The notes under the pieces were generated by a model, which had not been told where the DNA came from, searched no databases, and saw nothing but the letters and a program-made list of their open reading frames with translations. A stretch of DNA of 52,559 bases from DATHSY01 sp046729855 (lineage in GTDB: Bacteria; Actinomycetota; UBA4738; HRBIN12), in NCBI GenBank assembly GCA_046729855.1, contig JBKPHM010000040.1, positions 1 through 52,559 on the forward strand, read 5' to 3'. The position numbers and the translations under genes were made by a program. Shown here piece after piece: positions 7,787-15,806 of this stretch. Within the stretch, counting starts at the first letter, position 1. Every line of letters starts with the position of its first letter.

Positions 7787-8938
7787 TCAGCCCAGGATGC
7801 GGTTCTCGCCGTAGCCGGCGGCCAGCTCCCGCCCGACCTCGAACCGGAACGGGTCGAACGCCGCGAGGTCGGGATCGGTCCGCTCGCCGAGCACCATCGC
7901 CGCGACGTGCCGGCCGAGGGCCGGAGCGAGCTTGAACCCGTGCCCGCTCGTTCCGGCGTCGACGAACAGCCCCGACGCGATCTCGCCGATGACCGGCTGC
8001 CAGTCCGGGCTCATGTCGTACAGGCTCGCCCATCCGCCGTGGACCTCCGAGCGCTCGAGGCGTGGGACCCGCGCGCTGACGCGTCGCGCCAGCTCGTCGA
8101 CCTCATCCGGGCGGATCGCGTCGTCGAAGGCGTCCGGATCGACGCTCGCGGAGGCGTGCGTCGGCCCGACCAGGAACAGGTCCGACCCCTCGGGGCGAAA
8201 ATAGTAGCCGGCGACCAGGTCGCTGTGCGCGGGCGCGGGCTCGACGCCGGCCCAGCGGAACGTCGCGACGATGTGCCGCTCGACCGTGAGGGGAAGGTCG
8301 GCGCCCGCCATCGCGGCGAGCGGTCGCGTCCATGGGCCGGCGGCGATCAGGACGCGGCCGCAGGCGAGCCGGTCGCCGTCATCCAGCGCGAGCTCGGCAC
8401 CGGACGCGAGGGGGCGGAGCTCGATGACGCGCCGGCCGAGGAACGCCGTGGCGCCGAGCTCGACCGCGCGCCTGAACAGCCCGTCGGTCGTCGCGTGCGG
8501 ATCCGCGTATCCCGCGCCGCGCTCGTACGCGGCGATCGCGACGCCGTCCAGGTCGAACCCGCTCGCCGCGTCAGCCAGCCGATTGCCCTCCAGAACGTCG
8601 ACCGCGATCCCCAACGCGTTCAGACATTCCGCCGACGCGCGGGTCGCCGCCTCGTCGTCCGCAGGATGGAGGTAGAGCAGGCCCGTCCGCACCAGCCCGG
8701 CGTCCGCCCCGGTGAGCTCGTCGAAGCACTCGAACATCTCGATCGAATCGCGGGCGCAGGCCGCGAGGAATGGGTTGGTGTAGTACGCGCGGCAGATGGC
8801 GCTGGACCTCCCGGTCGGCCCGCCGGCGGCTCCGCGTGGATCGACGATCGCCACCCGCACTCCGGCGGTCGACAGATGAAAGGCCGCGGACGCGCCGTGG
8901 ATCCCGGCGCCGATCACGCCGACGTCGAACGAGGTCAT
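7787..8938 (-). CDS. FAD-dependent oxidoreductase of the DAO/sarcosine-oxidase type
   Basis: The 383-residue flavoprotein starts with the FAD-binding motif VGVIGAGIHGASAAFHLSTAG and an acidic end of beta-2 (AIVDPRG). The C-terminal GLFVDAGTSGHGFKLAPALGRHVA is the second FAD contact of the DAO family, which oxidises amines, N-methyl amino acids or hydroxyacids. HIVATFRW and the central SDLFLVGPTHAS lie in the substrate domain. The ATG overlaps a short upstream frame ending MEDDLRTRG-stop, an apparent coupling leader. The substrate is unknown. About 200 nt separate it from the xylanase downstream. Confidence 0.88.
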   Translation of the reverse strand: MTSFDVGVIGAGIHGASAAFHLSTAGVRVAIVDPRGAAGGPTGRSSAICRAYYTNPFLAACARDSIEMFECFDELTGADAGLVRTGLLYLHPADDEAATRASAECLNALGIAVDVLEGNRLADAASGFDLDGVAIAAYERGAGYADPHATTDGLFRRAVELGATAFLGRRVIELRPLASGAELALDDGDRLACGRVLIAAGPWTRPLAAMAGADLPLTVERHIVATFRWAGVEPAPAHSDLVAGYYFRPEGSDLFLVGPTHASASVDPDAFDDAIRPDEVDELARRVSARVPRLERSEVHGGWASLYDMSPDWQPVIGEIASGLFVDAGTSGHGFKLAPALGRHVAAMVLGERTDPDLAAFDPFRFEVGRELAAGYGENRILG

Positions 8939-9097
8939 CCCCGCGTGCGCAGATCGTCCTCCATGAACACGATCACGCCCTTGCCGCCGTCGGCCTTGAG
9001 GGGGAGGCCTCCCGCTGACGGTCTACGTTGGGCGGTTCAAGGATCCTCAGCGTAGCCGGTCTCGCCGTCTGCGACCCGCTGATGCGTCGGTGGTGTC

Positions 9098-9415
9098 CTA
9101 CCGCCCGTCGCGCGCTGCGCGATCGTAGAGCTCGGCCGCCTTGCGGTTCTTCCACCCCTCGGAGAACACGCCGCCGAACGTCGCGAGCGCGTGGATGATC
9201 AGCCCGAGTCCCCACCCCACGAGCGGCCAGTAGAACCACCAGGTGCCACCGTCGTCCCGGGAGAGCAGGTTGATCGCGAACAGGCCACCGTTCACGACCG
9301 CGTACACGAGCAGGTGGACGTAGAAGCCCTGGAGCTCCTCGGCACGCTTCTCGGCCGCCTGGTACGCCTTCTCGTCCCGTTCCTCGTCGCGTTTGGGTTC
9401 GTGCGTCACCACCAT
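9098..9415 (-). CDS. 2TM-domain membrane protein
   Basis: The 105-residue protein has a charged N-terminus (THEPKRDEERDEKAYQAAEKRAEE), then two hydrophobic helices: FYVHLLVYAVVNGGLFAINLL and WWFYWPLVGWGLGLIIHALAT. This is the layout and WPLxGWGxGLxxHA signature of the 2TM domain found alone or fused to sensor kinases and other regulators. The ATG at 9415 is fixed by a strong AAAGGAGG 8 nt upstream. The C-terminus (SEGWKNRKAAELYDRAARDGR) is cytosolic and charged. The function of stand-alone 2TM proteins is unknown. Confidence 0.85.
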   Translation of the reverse strand: MVVTHEPKRDEERDEKAYQAAEKRAEELQGFYVHLLVYAVVNGGLFAINLLSRDDGGTWWFYWPLVGWGLGLIIHALATFGGVFSEGWKNRKAAELYDRAARDGR

Positions 9416-9505
9416 CGAGATCGCCTCCTTTGCTCGGGCCTGCTCCGAGCGCCAGCCGTGCGCCTCCATGGTCTCGGATCCGCGCGCCGACCACGCCGGG
9501 CATCC

Positions 9506-9520
9506 CTCCCGTCTTGGACG
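9506..9520 (-). terminator. Hairpin after the ABC ATPase gene
   Basis: CCCGTC-TTG-GACGGG forms a perfect 6-bp stem with a 3-nt loop about 60 nt past the ATPase stop, in the 164-nt gap before the 2TM gene. No T-run follows, so it is only a candidate terminator or mRNA-stabilising hairpin. Confidence 0.35.
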
Positions 9521-9579
9521 GGCCGAAGGTCTCCCGGCTCCGACGACCGGGCGTGCGGATGCGCCGTCGAGGCCGGAAC

Positions 9580-10764
9580 TCAGACCCGCTCGCCGACGCC
9601 GAGCCGCTCGACGGCGGCCCCGGTGTCCGGGTCGAAGTAGTGGAAGCGCTCGGGGTCGCACACCAGGCGGATGGTGGAGCCGGGGCGCGCCCGCGTCCTG
9701 GCGTCGACGCGTGCACAGAAGACGGCTCGGCGCCCATCGCTCATGAGCGGGATCGTCTCGTCGGACGTGTCGGCCGCCGCGATCGTCTCCTCCGTCTCGA
9801 TCGGGGGCGCGTCGACCGTGAAGAGCAGGTTGACCTCCGAGCCCAGCTCCTCGGCCACGTCGACGCGAGCCTCGATCGTCGGCCGCCCGTCGTTCGGGTG
9901 CAGGCTCGCGTCGTCCATGTCGGATGGTCGGATCCCCAGGATCACGGATCTGCCCTCGTACGGGCGCAGGGCGCTGTTCGCAGGGATCGGAAGCGTCGTT
10001 CCACCGAACGAGACACGCCCGGCGGCGACCTTGGCCTCGACCAGGTTCATGGGCGGTGATCCGATGAACGCCGCCACGAAGAGGTTGTCCGGCCGGCGGT
10101 ACAGGCTCTGCGGCGCGTCGACCTGCTGGAGCACGCCGTCGCGAAGCACGGCGACGCGCTGCCCGAGCGTCATCGCCTCGACCTGGTCGTGGGTCACGTA
10201 GACGGTCGTGGTCTTCAGGCGCTCGTGCAGCTGGGCGAGCGAGCCCCGCATCTGCACCCGCAGCTTGGCGTCGAGGTTCGACAGCGGCTCGTCCATCAGG
10301 AAGGCCCTGGGCTCGCGCACCATCGCCCGGCCCATCGCGACGCGCTGTCGCTGTCCGCCGGACAGCTGTGCGGGTTTGCGGTCGAGCAGGCGATCCAGGC
10401 CGAGGATCGTCGCCGTCTCCAGGACGCGGCGATCGATCTCCTCTCGCCGTTCGCGACGCAACCGCAGGCCGAAGCCCAGGTTCTGCCGGACGCTCATGTG
10501 CGGGTAGAGCGCGTAGTTCTGGAACACCATCGCGATGTCCCGGTCCTTCGGCGGGTCGTCGGTGACCTGACGGCCGTCGATGTACACCTCGCCGGCGGTC
10601 ATATCTTCGAGGCCCGCGATGAGACGAAGGATCGTCGACTTACCGCAGCCGGACGGGCCGACGAGCACCATGAACTCGCCGTCGCCGATCTCCAGCGAGA
10701 GTTCGTTCACGGCGATGACGCTGCCGAAGACCTTGGTCACGCCATCGAGGACGATGCCCGCCAT
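9580..10764 (-). CDS. Sugar ABC transporter ATP-binding protein (MsmK/UgpC/MalK type)
   Basis: The 394-residue ATPase has Walker A GPSGCGKS (36-43), Q-loop VFQNYALYPHMSV, signature LSGGQRQR (134-141), Walker B FLMDEP (155-160) and the switch His in VYVTHDQ. A C-terminal OB/TOBE regulatory domain (ILGIRPSDM, LGSEVNLLF) marks it as a carbohydrate-importer ATPase that can serve several permeases. ATG 10764 overlaps the kinase stop (TAATG). No permease is adjacent; the only permease pair in the window (19333-21044) lacks an ATPase, and both loci carry the same ROK operator. I infer that they form one importer. Confidence 0.92.
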   Translation of the reverse strand: MAGIVLDGVTKVFGSVIAVNELSLEIGDGEFMVLVGPSGCGKSTILRLIAGLEDMTAGEVYIDGRQVTDDPPKDRDIAMVFQNYALYPHMSVRQNLGFGLRLRRERREEIDRRVLETATILGLDRLLDRKPAQLSGGQRQRVAMGRAMVREPRAFLMDEPLSNLDAKLRVQMRGSLAQLHERLKTTTVYVTHDQVEAMTLGQRVAVLRDGVLQQVDAPQSLYRRPDNLFVAAFIGSPPMNLVEAKVAAGRVSFGGTTLPIPANSALRPYEGRSVILGIRPSDMDDASLHPNDGRPTIEARVDVAEELGSEVNLLFTVDAPPIETEETIAAADTSDETIPLMSDGRRAVFCARVDARTRARPGSTIRLVCDPERFHYFDPDTGAAVERLGVGERV

Positions 10765-11792
10765 TAGCCGCCTCCCCTGCCGTGGGCCGTCAGTGTGTCG
10801 TCGAGCAGATCGTGGGTCAACCGCTCGCGCACGCGCCCGTGGGCCGGCTGCGGTGCGCCGACGTGATCGAGCGCGAGCATGGCGGCGCCCACCACCGGAG
10901 GGGACGTAAGGACGATCACTCGCGCGCGGCGCGCCGTCCGCTCGAGACCCTCGCGGATGCGGTCGAGGAACGGTTCGAACCGGTTGTGGAAGACGCCGCC
11001 GCCTAGCACGACGTCCGGATCGAGGGCCTCCATGCCGAGCGCGCGGATCGCGGCGACCCCCATCGTCACGACCTCGTCCGCCTGCCGGTCCACGATCGAA
11101 CGGGCCACGCGATCGCCTTCGGCGGCACCCGCGAAGACCATCGGTGAGAGCTCCGAGACGCGATCGCTCGAGATCTCGCCGAGGTATATGGCCTCCATCA
11201 CGTCGTACGGCCGCTCCTTCCCGAAGTGCGCCGGGACGCTCGCGACGAGCGACGTCGGTTCGCCGCGGCCGTCGTCCGCCCGCACGGCGTGCCACAGCGC
11301 GGCGCGGCCGATGTCGCCTCCTCCGCCCCAGTCCCCCGACAGCTCCCCGATCGCGGGCAGCCGGTACTCGCGGCCGTCGGGCGAGCGCCCGGAGCAGTTC
11401 GTCCCGAAGCCGCACACGATCCCGACGCCCCACGCGCGCTCGGTTCCCGCGCGCAGCACCGCGAACGTGTCGTTTCGAAGGACCGTCTCGCGCGTCCATG
11501 CCCGTTCGGCGAGCCATCGCATCATGCGGCGCTCGTCCTGCGGTAGATCCGCGCCGGCCAGGCAGTAGACGCCGACCCGTGGCGCCGAACGCCGACCCGG
11601 CTCGCCCCCGTCGGCGAGCAGCGCGATCACCGCCGCCGAGACGGCGTCGAGGCCGTCCGGATGCGGCCCCGCGTTCGGGTCGCGTGTGCGCAACCGGGTG
11701 ACGCGCAGGACTTCGCCGTCCGCGGTCAGGAGCGCCGCGTCGACCTTCGACCCGCCGCCGTCGACCGCGAGCAGCGCGTCGTCGTCGTTCAT
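10764..11792 (-). CDS. BadF/BadG/BcrA/BcrD-type ATPase, N-acetylglucosamine-kinase-like
   Basis: The 342-residue ASKHA-fold kinase opens with the phosphate-1 motif LLAVDGGGSKVDAALLT and has the phosphate-2/adenosine regions VGIVCGFGTNCSG and GELSGDWGGGGDIGRAA. Family members include GlcNAc and glucosamine kinases. It is coupled on both sides: ATGA with the deacetylase upstream and TAATG with the ABC ATPase downstream. Its position between an amino-sugar deacetylase, an importer ATPase and a divergent GH4 phosphoglycosidase points to phosphorylation of an imported amino-sugar mono- or disaccharide. That substrate is inferred. Confidence 0.85.
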   Translation of the reverse strand: MNDDDALLAVDGGGSKVDAALLTADGEVLRVTRLRTRDPNAGPHPDGLDAVSAAVIALLADGGEPGRRSAPRVGVYCLAGADLPQDERRMMRWLAERAWTRETVLRNDTFAVLRAGTERAWGVGIVCGFGTNCSGRSPDGREYRLPAIGELSGDWGGGGDIGRAALWHAVRADDGRGEPTSLVASVPAHFGKERPYDVMEAIYLGEISSDRVSELSPMVFAGAAEGDRVARSIVDRQADEVVTMGVAAIRALGMEALDPDVVLGGGVFHNRFEPFLDRIREGLERTARRARVIVLTSPPVVGAAMLALDHVGAPQPAHGRVRERLTHDLLDDTLTAHGRGGG

Positions 11793-12436
11793 ACGCCGAG
11801 CTCTTCGACCGTCGAGAAGGTGGCGCCGGCGTCGGTGAGCCGGGAGACGATGACGGGCAGGGCCGCAGCGGTCGGCGCCGGCCACGTGTGCAGCAGGACG
11901 ACGGCTCCGTCGCCGTGGGCCAGCGTCCCCGCGACGGCGTCCCGTTCGAGGTCGGCGGCCGTCCGCCACGGCTCCCAATCCTCGACCTCGACGTCCCAAT
12001 GGACGTCCCGGTACCCGAGTTCGGAAAGGATCTTGAGGACCCGGTCGTCGTCGTGCCCGGCACCGAAGGGGCACCGGAACCACGGTCGGGGGTCGCGTCC
12101 GGTGGTCGAGATCACCTCCTCCTGGCCCTCCACGACGTCGGCCCGGATGCCATCGTCCGAGAGCAGCGGCATCCGCGTGTGGAACTTGGAGTGGTGCCCG
12201 ATCAGGTGACCCTGGTCGGCGATCCGCCGAGCGAGATCCGGCCGCGACGTCGCCCACCGGCCCTGTACGAAGAACGTCGCGGCGACACCGGCCTCCGCGA
12301 GGGTGTCGAGGATCGACTCGGTCGCGCCGGGCGGGCACAGCGGACGGTCCGGGTGTTCGGCGTCGAACGTCAATGCGACGCGCGGCCCCTCGCGCCGTGC
12401 GATGGATGGGTCAGGAAAGTTTCCTAACGATCCCAT
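11789..12436 (-). CDS. Polysaccharide-deacetylase-like (NodB homology, CE4) protein, cytosolic
   Basis: The 215-residue protein is one NodB domain with no signal peptide. Motifs: VALTFDAEHPD (catalytic-base position D25; the usual second Asp is Ala26), metal histidines H82 and H86 in HHSKFH, WFRCPFG (R121) and VVLLHTWP (H183). The fold removes acetyl from N-acetylglucosamine units; being intracellular, it should act on imported oligosaccharides. It is the first gene of the kinase/ATPase operon. Codons 4-8 coincide with the ROK operator, and no Shine-Dalgarno precedes the ATG: TACACT lies 7 nt upstream, implying a leaderless mRNA. The lost metal Asp makes activity less than certain. Confidence 0.82.
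   Translation of the reverse strand: MGSLGNFPDPSIARREGPRVALTFDAEHPDRPLCPPGATESILDTLAEAGVAATFFVQGRWATSRPDLARRIADQGHLIGHHSKFHTRMPLLSDDGIRADVVEGQEEVISTTGRDPRPWFRCPFGAGHDDDRVLKILSELGYRDVHWDVEVEDWEPWRTAADLERDAVAGTLAHGDGAVVLLHTWPAPTAAALPVIVSRLTDAGATFSTVEELGV
12413..12425. promoter_or_regulatory. ROK-family operator AGGAAAGTTTCCT (divergent locus)
   Basis: AGGAAA-G-TTTCCT is a perfect 13-bp inverted repeat. Read on the minus strand it is AGGAAACTTTCCT, matching 12 of 13 bases of the site in front of the ROK gene (23704-23716). Similar palindromes are known operators of actinobacterial ROK repressors such as CsnR (chitosan utilisation). It lies inside codons 4-8 of the minus-strand deacetylase and just upstream of the plus-strand GH4 -10 region, so one bound repressor could block both. 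Confidence 0.75.
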
Positions 12437-12443
12437 CGGCCGA

Positions 12444-12453
12444 AGTGTACGCT
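12444..12453. promoter_or_regulatory. Overlapping divergent -10 elements, both leaderless
   Basis: On the plus strand TACGCT (12448-12453) lies 9 nt before the GH4 ATG. On the minus strand TACACT (12449-12444) lies 7 nt before the deacetylase ATG. The two hexamers share bases 12448-12449, so only one polymerase can probably bind at a time. Neither gene has a Shine-Dalgarno sequence. Confidence 0.55.
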
Positions 12454-12462
12454 GTCGCCCCG

Positions 12463-13734
12463 ATGGGTGTGAAAGTGGCCGTCGTCGGCGGCGGAAGCAC
12501 GTACACGCCCGAGCTGGTCGAGGGGTTCGCGCGCCGGACGGATCTGGTTCCCGTCGATGATCTCGTCTTGCTGGACATCGATCCAGAACGGCTGGCGGTG
12601 GTGGGTGGGCTCGCCGAGCGCATGCTCCGCAGGGTCGGCTGGGGTGGCCGGCTCCATCTGACCGGCGACCGCGACGAGGCGCTCGACGGCGTGGACTTCG
12701 TGATCGCGCAGCTCCGCGTCGGAGGCCAACGCGCCCGCTATCTGGACGAGTCGATCCCCGTCACGTTCGGCTGTCTCGGGCAGGAGACGACCGGACCGGG
12801 CGGGTTCGCCAAGGGGCTGCGGACGATCCCCGTCATCCTCGAGCTCGCCGAGGTCTCGGCCCGGCGCGGCGCTCCGGGCGCCTGGTTCGTGGACTTCACC
12901 AACCCGACGGGTATGGTGACGCAGGCGCTCCTCGACGAGGGCCACCGGGCGATCGGCCTGTGCAACGTCGCGATCGGGTTTCAGCGACGGGTCGCGAAGC
13001 TGTTCGGCGTCGAGCCGGAGCGCGTCGAGCTCGAGCACGTCGGGTTGAACCACCTGTCGTGGGAGCGGGCCGTGCGGATCGACGGCGCGGATCGCCTGCC
13101 CGAGATCCTGCAGGAGCACCTCGACGTCGTCGCCGACGATGCGCACGTCCCGGCGGACCTGATCGCGACGCTCGGGGCGATCCCTTCGTACTACCTCCAC
13201 TTTTATTACCTGGCGCCCGAGGTCGTCGAGGAGCAGAGGTCGGGGCGCACCCGCGCCGAGGAGGTCATGGAGATCGAGGAGGGCCTGCTCAAGATGTACC
13301 GGGACCCGACGCTGGACCAGAAGCCCGCGCTCCTGGAGCGTCGCGGCGGGGCGTTCTACAGCGAGGCAGCCGCGCAGCTGGTCGCCTCGCTGCACGCCGG
13401 TACGGGCGACGTCCAGGTCGTGAACCTCCGCAACGACGGCGCGCTGCCCGACCTCGCCGACGACGCGGTGATCGAAACGCCCGCCCGGATCGACCGCGAC
13501 GGCGCTCACGCGCTGCCGCTCGCGCCGCTCGACCAGCACATGCACGGCCTGGTCGAGCAGGCCAAGGCGTACGAGCGCCTCGCGATCGCGGCGGCCGTCT
13601 CGGGCGACCGAGGCGTCGCCCTCAAGGCGCTCATGACCAACCCGCTCGTCCCCGGATATCACGTCGCGGCCGACCTCCTCGACGCGCTCCTCGAAGCGAA
13701 CCGCGCCAATCTGCAACGGTTCTTCCCGGGGTGA
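12463..13734 (+). CDS. GH4-family glycosidase, 6-phospho-beta-glucosidase type
   Basis: The 423-residue enzyme uses NAD+ and a divalent metal to cleave phospho-glycosides by redox elimination. The N-terminal Rossmann motif VAVVGGGSTYTPELV is intact; VDFTNPTGM (143-151) is the conserved loop, with metal ligands C167 in IGLCNV and H197 in GLNHLSW. These motifs resemble the phospho-beta-glucosidase/phospho-chitobiase branch (such as ChbF) more than alpha-galactosidases. It is transcribed divergently from the deacetylase-kinase-ATPase operon across a ROK operator, and is followed after 10 nt by a Gfo/Idh/MocA gene. The kinase across the divide would supply the phosphorylated substrate. Confidence 0.9.
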   Translation: MGVKVAVVGGGSTYTPELVEGFARRTDLVPVDDLVLLDIDPERLAVVGGLAERMLRRVGWGGRLHLTGDRDEALDGVDFVIAQLRVGGQRARYLDESIPVTFGCLGQETTGPGGFAKGLRTIPVILELAEVSARRGAPGAWFVDFTNPTGMVTQALLDEGHRAIGLCNVAIGFQRRVAKLFGVEPERVELEHVGLNHLSWERAVRIDGADRLPEILQEHLDVVADDAHVPADLIATLGAIPSYYLHFYYLAPEVVEEQRSGRTRAEEVMEIEEGLLKMYRDPTLDQKPALLERRGGAFYSEAAAQLVASLHAGTGDVQVVNLRNDGALPDLADDAVIETPARIDRDGAHALPLAPLDQHMHGLVEQAKAYERLAIAAAVSGDRGVALKALMTNPLVPGYHVAADLLDALLEANRANLQRFFPG

Positions 13735-13744
13735 GCGCGAGGGC

Positions 13745-14827
13745 ATGGCCCAAGGCATGGCAGGCCTCCGCTTCGGGTTCGTCGGAGCCGGTGAGATCGC
13801 CGTCGCCTCGGCCGACGCGGTAGCGGATGTCCCGAACGCAAGGATCGTGGCGATCCTCGACGTCCGCACGGACCTCGCCGAGGACCTCGCCGCTCGATCG
13901 GGAGCACGGGTTGCTATATCGCTCGACGACATGCTGACGGCGGAGGACGTCGACGCCGTGTACGTCTGCGTCCCGCACCATCTCCATCCCGAGATCGCGA
14001 TCCGGGCCACGGCCGCACGCAAGCACGTGTTCATCGAGAAGCCCATGGGGGTCTCGCCCGCCGACGCCGAGGCGATCGCAGACTCGTGCCGGCAGGCCCG
14101 CGTGGCGTGCGGCGTCGCGTTCGTCGCCCGCGAGGCGTCTGCGTACCGTGCCGCCCGGGACGTCGTCGCCTCCGGTGAGATCGGGGAAGTGGCGGGGTTC
14201 CGGATCGGGTTCCTCGCCGACAAGCCCGCCTCCTACTGGCGCTCGGGCTGGTCCGGTCGGGTGCAGGACGACTGGCGCACCACGTGGTCCAAGGCCGGCG
14301 GCGGGGTCCTGCTGATGAACGCGATCCACGACCTCGACGCGATCCTGTGGATCACCCGACTCGTCGTCGACCGGGTGGCCGCCGCGATCGCGACGATCGC
14401 GAGTCCGGCCGAGGTCGAGGACACGGCCCTCGCGCTCCTGACGTGCGCCGGCGGCGCCCTCGGCAGCATCGAAGCGTTGGCGGCGGTGCCGGGAGCCGAA
14501 GGCCCCTCCGCTCGGTGGGTGAACCGGATCTACGGGTCGGACGGCCAAATCCTGCTGCCGAGCCCATGGGACGCCGACCAGCGGTACGCCCTGTACACCC
14601 GTGGATCGGATCGCTGGTCTGAGGTCCAACCGGAGGGAGGCCGCAGCCCACGAGCCCGTGCGTTCGAGGCGTTCGCTGCCGCCGTGGTCGCCGGCGACCC
14701 GCCGCCGGTAGGGGCCGACGACGGCATCCGGGCGAGCCGGATCGTCCACGCGATGTACGAGGCGGCGCGACGTTCGACGGTCCAGGCCGTTCGCCGCACC
14801 GAGAACCCGGGCGCCGCCGACGCCTAG
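13745..14827 (+). CDS. Gfo/Idh/MocA-family oxidoreductase
   Basis: The 360-residue NAD(P)-dependent dehydrogenase has the N-terminal motif FGFVGAGEIAVASADAV, VYVCVPHHLHPE and the family signature HVFIEKPMGVS (EKP 98-100). The C-terminal alpha/beta domain has the catalytic-side stretch MNAIHDLDAILWI (Asp/His pair). Such enzymes oxidise a sugar or cyclitol hydroxyl. It lies 10 nt after the GH4 gene and is presumably co-transcribed, hence part of the ROK-controlled set. An ATG four codons later (13757) is an alternative start. Its TAG stop overlaps the convergent PfkB stop in a shared CTAG. Confidence 0.9.
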   Translation: MAQGMAGLRFGFVGAGEIAVASADAVADVPNARIVAILDVRTDLAEDLAARSGARVAISLDDMLTAEDVDAVYVCVPHHLHPEIAIRATAARKHVFIEKPMGVSPADAEAIADSCRQARVACGVAFVAREASAYRAARDVVASGEIGEVAGFRIGFLADKPASYWRSGWSGRVQDDWRTTWSKAGGGVLLMNAIHDLDAILWITRLVVDRVAAAIATIASPAEVEDTALALLTCAGGALGSIEALAAVPGAEGPSARWVNRIYGSDGQILLPSPWDADQRYALYTRGSDRWSEVQPEGGRSPRARAFEAFAAAVVAGDPPPVGADDGIRASRIVHAMYEAARRSTVQAVRRTENPGAADA

Positions 14828-15750
14828 GGGCCGCCCGCGAGCTCGGCGGCCGTCGGGTACCGGTCGTCCGACTGCCGAGACACGACCGCCGAGGCGAGCG
14901 CGCACGCGGCCCGCAAGGCGTCCGGCCACGGTCGGCCCGACGCCAGGGCATCGATCAGTCCGGCGTTGAACGCGTCGCCCGCGCCCGTGGTGTCGACGAC
15001 CTGGACCGCCTGCGCGGGCGCCCGGTACACGCTGCCGTCGGGACCCGCCGCGACGCAGCCGTGGGGACCAAGCTTCACGACCGTCCACCCCCCGAACCAC
15101 GCCGCGAGCGATCGGGCCGCGGCGGTGGGATCGGCCTGGCCGCTGACGCGCGCGACCTCGGCCTCGTTCGGGACGAAGACGTCGACCCATCGAAGGAGGC
15201 GGCGCACCTCCTCCCGCGTCGCATCGGGCCAGCCGTCGTGGTCCCACCCGGTATCCAGAAGCGTGGTCCCGCCTGCGTCCTTCACGGCGCGCAGGAGGTC
15301 TGCGCTCGCGCCGCCACGCATCGCGGGCACGTTGAAGTAGCCGCACACCAGCACGAACGATGCACCGATCGCCTCGGCCGGAACCATCGACGGATCGAAC
15401 GAGGCGAGGCTGCCCAGCGCGATCAGGAACGAGCGGTCGCGCCCGGGTGCCTCGAACGCCAGGCACGCACCGGTCGGCGTTCCGCCGAGACGACGGATCC
15501 ATCGCGTGTCGACGCCGTACCGCTCGAGCTCGTCGAGCGCCGCGGCGCCGAGCGCGTCGTCGCCGACGCTCCCGACGACGATCGGATCGCGACCGAGCCG
15601 GGCGAGGGCCGCTCCGGCGATCGCAGCAGCACCGCCGACGCGGACGTCGAGCCGTTCAAGCGCCCGCTCGACGCCGGGAGGCGGGACGTCGACCGCCGGC
15701 CACGCGAGCAAGTCGACGTTGACGTTGCCGATGACGGCGAGCCTCACCAC
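14824..15750 (-). CDS. PfkB-family carbohydrate kinase
   Basis: The 308-residue sugar kinase has the PfkB N-terminal glycine motif (VRVGGAAAIAGAALARLG, 37-53) and the C-terminal signature VVDTTGAGDAFNAGLIDAL with catalytic base D259. The family phosphorylates ribose, fructose, 2-keto-3-deoxygluconate, nucleosides and others; this sequence does not settle which. The start is one of two consecutive GTG codons (15750, 15747). TATGCT 9 nt upstream without a Shine-Dalgarno again indicates a leaderless or nearly leaderless transcript. It is monocistronic and convergent with the Gfo gene. Confidence 0.9.
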   Translation of the reverse strand: MVRLAVIGNVNVDLLAWPAVDVPPPGVERALERLDVRVGGAAAIAGAALARLGRDPIVVGSVGDDALGAAALDELERYGVDTRWIRRLGGTPTGACLAFEAPGRDRSFLIALGSLASFDPSMVPAEAIGASFVLVCGYFNVPAMRGGASADLLRAVKDAGGTTLLDTGWDHDGWPDATREEVRRLLRWVDVFVPNEAEVARVSGQADPTAAARSLAAWFGGWTVVKLGPHGCVAAGPDGSVYRAPAQAVQVVDTTGAGDAFNAGLIDALASGRPWPDALRAACALASAVVSRQSDDRYPTAAELAGGP

Positions 15751-15806
15751 CCGGTCGGTAGCATAGGCGGGCCGTCGCCGCCGTCCGGGCGGCGAAGAGG
15801 GGGCCC

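Noticed and set aside
8935..9040. Short frame ending KGVIVFMEDDLRTRG-stop overlapping the flavoprotein ATG
   Set aside because: It could be a remnant C-terminus or coupling leader, but it is too short to assign and has no convincing start.
5839..9055. Long plus-strand frames opposite xylanase and flavoprotein
   Set aside because: Antisense shadows of well-supported minus-strand genes.
10765..12063. Long N-terminal extension of the ABC ATPase frame
   Set aside because: It lies out of frame inside the kinase and deacetylase genes; the ATG overlapping the kinase stop gives a normal-length ATPase.
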